Assembly (NCBI GenBank): GCA_000431795.1
Contig: FR887373.1
Span: forward strand, 30,030 to 53,699
DNA length: 23,670 bases
Source of the DNA: Clostridium sp. CAG:302
GTDB taxonomy: Bacteria > Bacillota_I > Bacilli_A > RF39 > UBA660
Direction of reading: 5' to 3'
Shown: piece by piece, positions 23,216 through 23,670 of the stretch
How the letters are laid out: every line of letters starts with the position of its first letter
Numbering within the stretch: the first letter of the stretch is position 1
Program-made: the position numbers and the translations under genes
The notes under the pieces: generated by a model
Seen by the model: only the letters and a program-made list of their open reading frames with translations
Database searches by the model: none
What the model was told of the DNA's origin: nothing

Positions 23216-23670
23216 ATGAATACAGAGATTATTTGGAACAATTTTCTTGAAAAAATTAAAGAGCGAATTTCTCCTTTATCATATGATACATGGTTTAAAG
23301 ATACTAAGTTATATAAATTAGATAAGAACACTGCGATTATTATAGTTCCAATGATTTTACATAAAAAACATTTAGAAGAAAATTATTTAGATGAAATAGA
23401 AGAAATATTCAATTCAATTACAGGGACTAATTTTAATTTTCAATTTAAACTAGAAAATGAAATAACAGAAGATACTTTAGAAGAAAAAATTATTGATGAA
23501 ACAGAAAGTATTGGGGTTCCACATCAAACTAGTAGTTCTGCTAATCTAAATAGTGACTATACTTTTGATAGTTTTATAGTAGGTGATTCTAATAGATTTG
23601 CTTTTACTGCGGCGAGAGCGGTGGCTGAAAAACCCGGTAAAGCTTATAATCCTTTGTTTTTATACGGAAA
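23216..23670 (+). CDS. dnaA: Chromosomal replication initiator DnaA, 5' part only
   Basis: The first 151 codons of DnaA are present; the window ends inside the gene. Domain I is recognisable (IIWNNFLEKIKERISPLSYDTWFK), followed by an acidic, variable linker (about 80-115). Domain III then starts with YTFDSFIVGDSNRFAFTAARAVAE and NPLFLYGK, a few residues before the expected Walker A. DnaA binds the boxes just upstream, opens the origin and usually represses its own promoter. AGGAGG lies 9 bases before the ATG. dnaN would be expected downstream, outside the window. Confidence 0.97.
   Translation, partial: MNTEIIWNNFLEKIKERISPLSYDTWFKDTKLYKLDKNTAIIIVPMILHKKHLEENYLDEIEEIFNSITGTNFNFQFKLENEITEDTLEEKIIDETESIGVPHQTSSSANLNSDYTFDSFIVGDSNRFAFTAARAVAEKPGKAYNPLFLYG

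Overview
The window is very AT-rich bacterial chromosome next to a replication origin. The Gram-positive replicase PolC, a lipoteichoic-acid-synthase-type sulfatase, strong AGGAGG or GGTGAT ribosome binding sites and TATAAT -10 boxes point to a low-GC Firmicutes/Bacilli-type organism. An uncultured, Mollicutes-like gut lineage with a cell envelope would fit, but that placement is inference. Trp is always TGG, so the standard bacterial code works. All 15 complete genes end in TAA (14) or TAG (1), never TGA.

Layout. 1-4858: hairpin array, promoter, polC and terminator. 4858-7250: a second hairpin array in inverted orientation, a zinc-ribbon membrane protein, a Fic protein bracketed by two near-identical ~80-base repeats, and a short AraC-type regulator on the minus strand. 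7290-11290: an orphan VirD4/TraG-like ATPase, then a two-gene unit of a HIT-family hydrolase and a 672-residue protein of unknown function. 11330-15640: a YdcF/DUF218-like protein, a hairpin array, then polA-mutM. 15685-17260: a small unknown protein tail-to-tail with tmcAL. 17326-20990: a family 2 glycosyltransferase converging on an LTA-synthase-like sulfatase. 21034-23670: a hairpin array, a HerA-like ATPase, oriC with DnaA boxes, and the 5' part of dnaA, which is cut by the window end.

Replication and repair genes (polC, polA, mutM, dnaA, perhaps the HerA-like ATPase) are concentrated here. Two envelope genes (glycosyltransferase and LTA synthase-like) share a terminator region. The stretch from about 5.0 to 11.3 kb looks accessory: Fic, orphan coupling ATPase, HIT plus unknown pair, and less uniform codon use.

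The most unusual feature is a family of intergenic hairpins in five arrays, each just upstream of a promoter. Stem sequences differ from copy to copy but almost always pair perfectly, while the loop (AC...AGG, closed by AG/CT) is conserved. Three arrays end in a nearly invariant hairpin with GA opposite GA inside the stem. I do not recognise this family; it is the best candidate here for an undescribed element. No rRNA, tRNA, CRISPR array or insertion sequence was seen. No gene-free stretch exceeds 300 bases.
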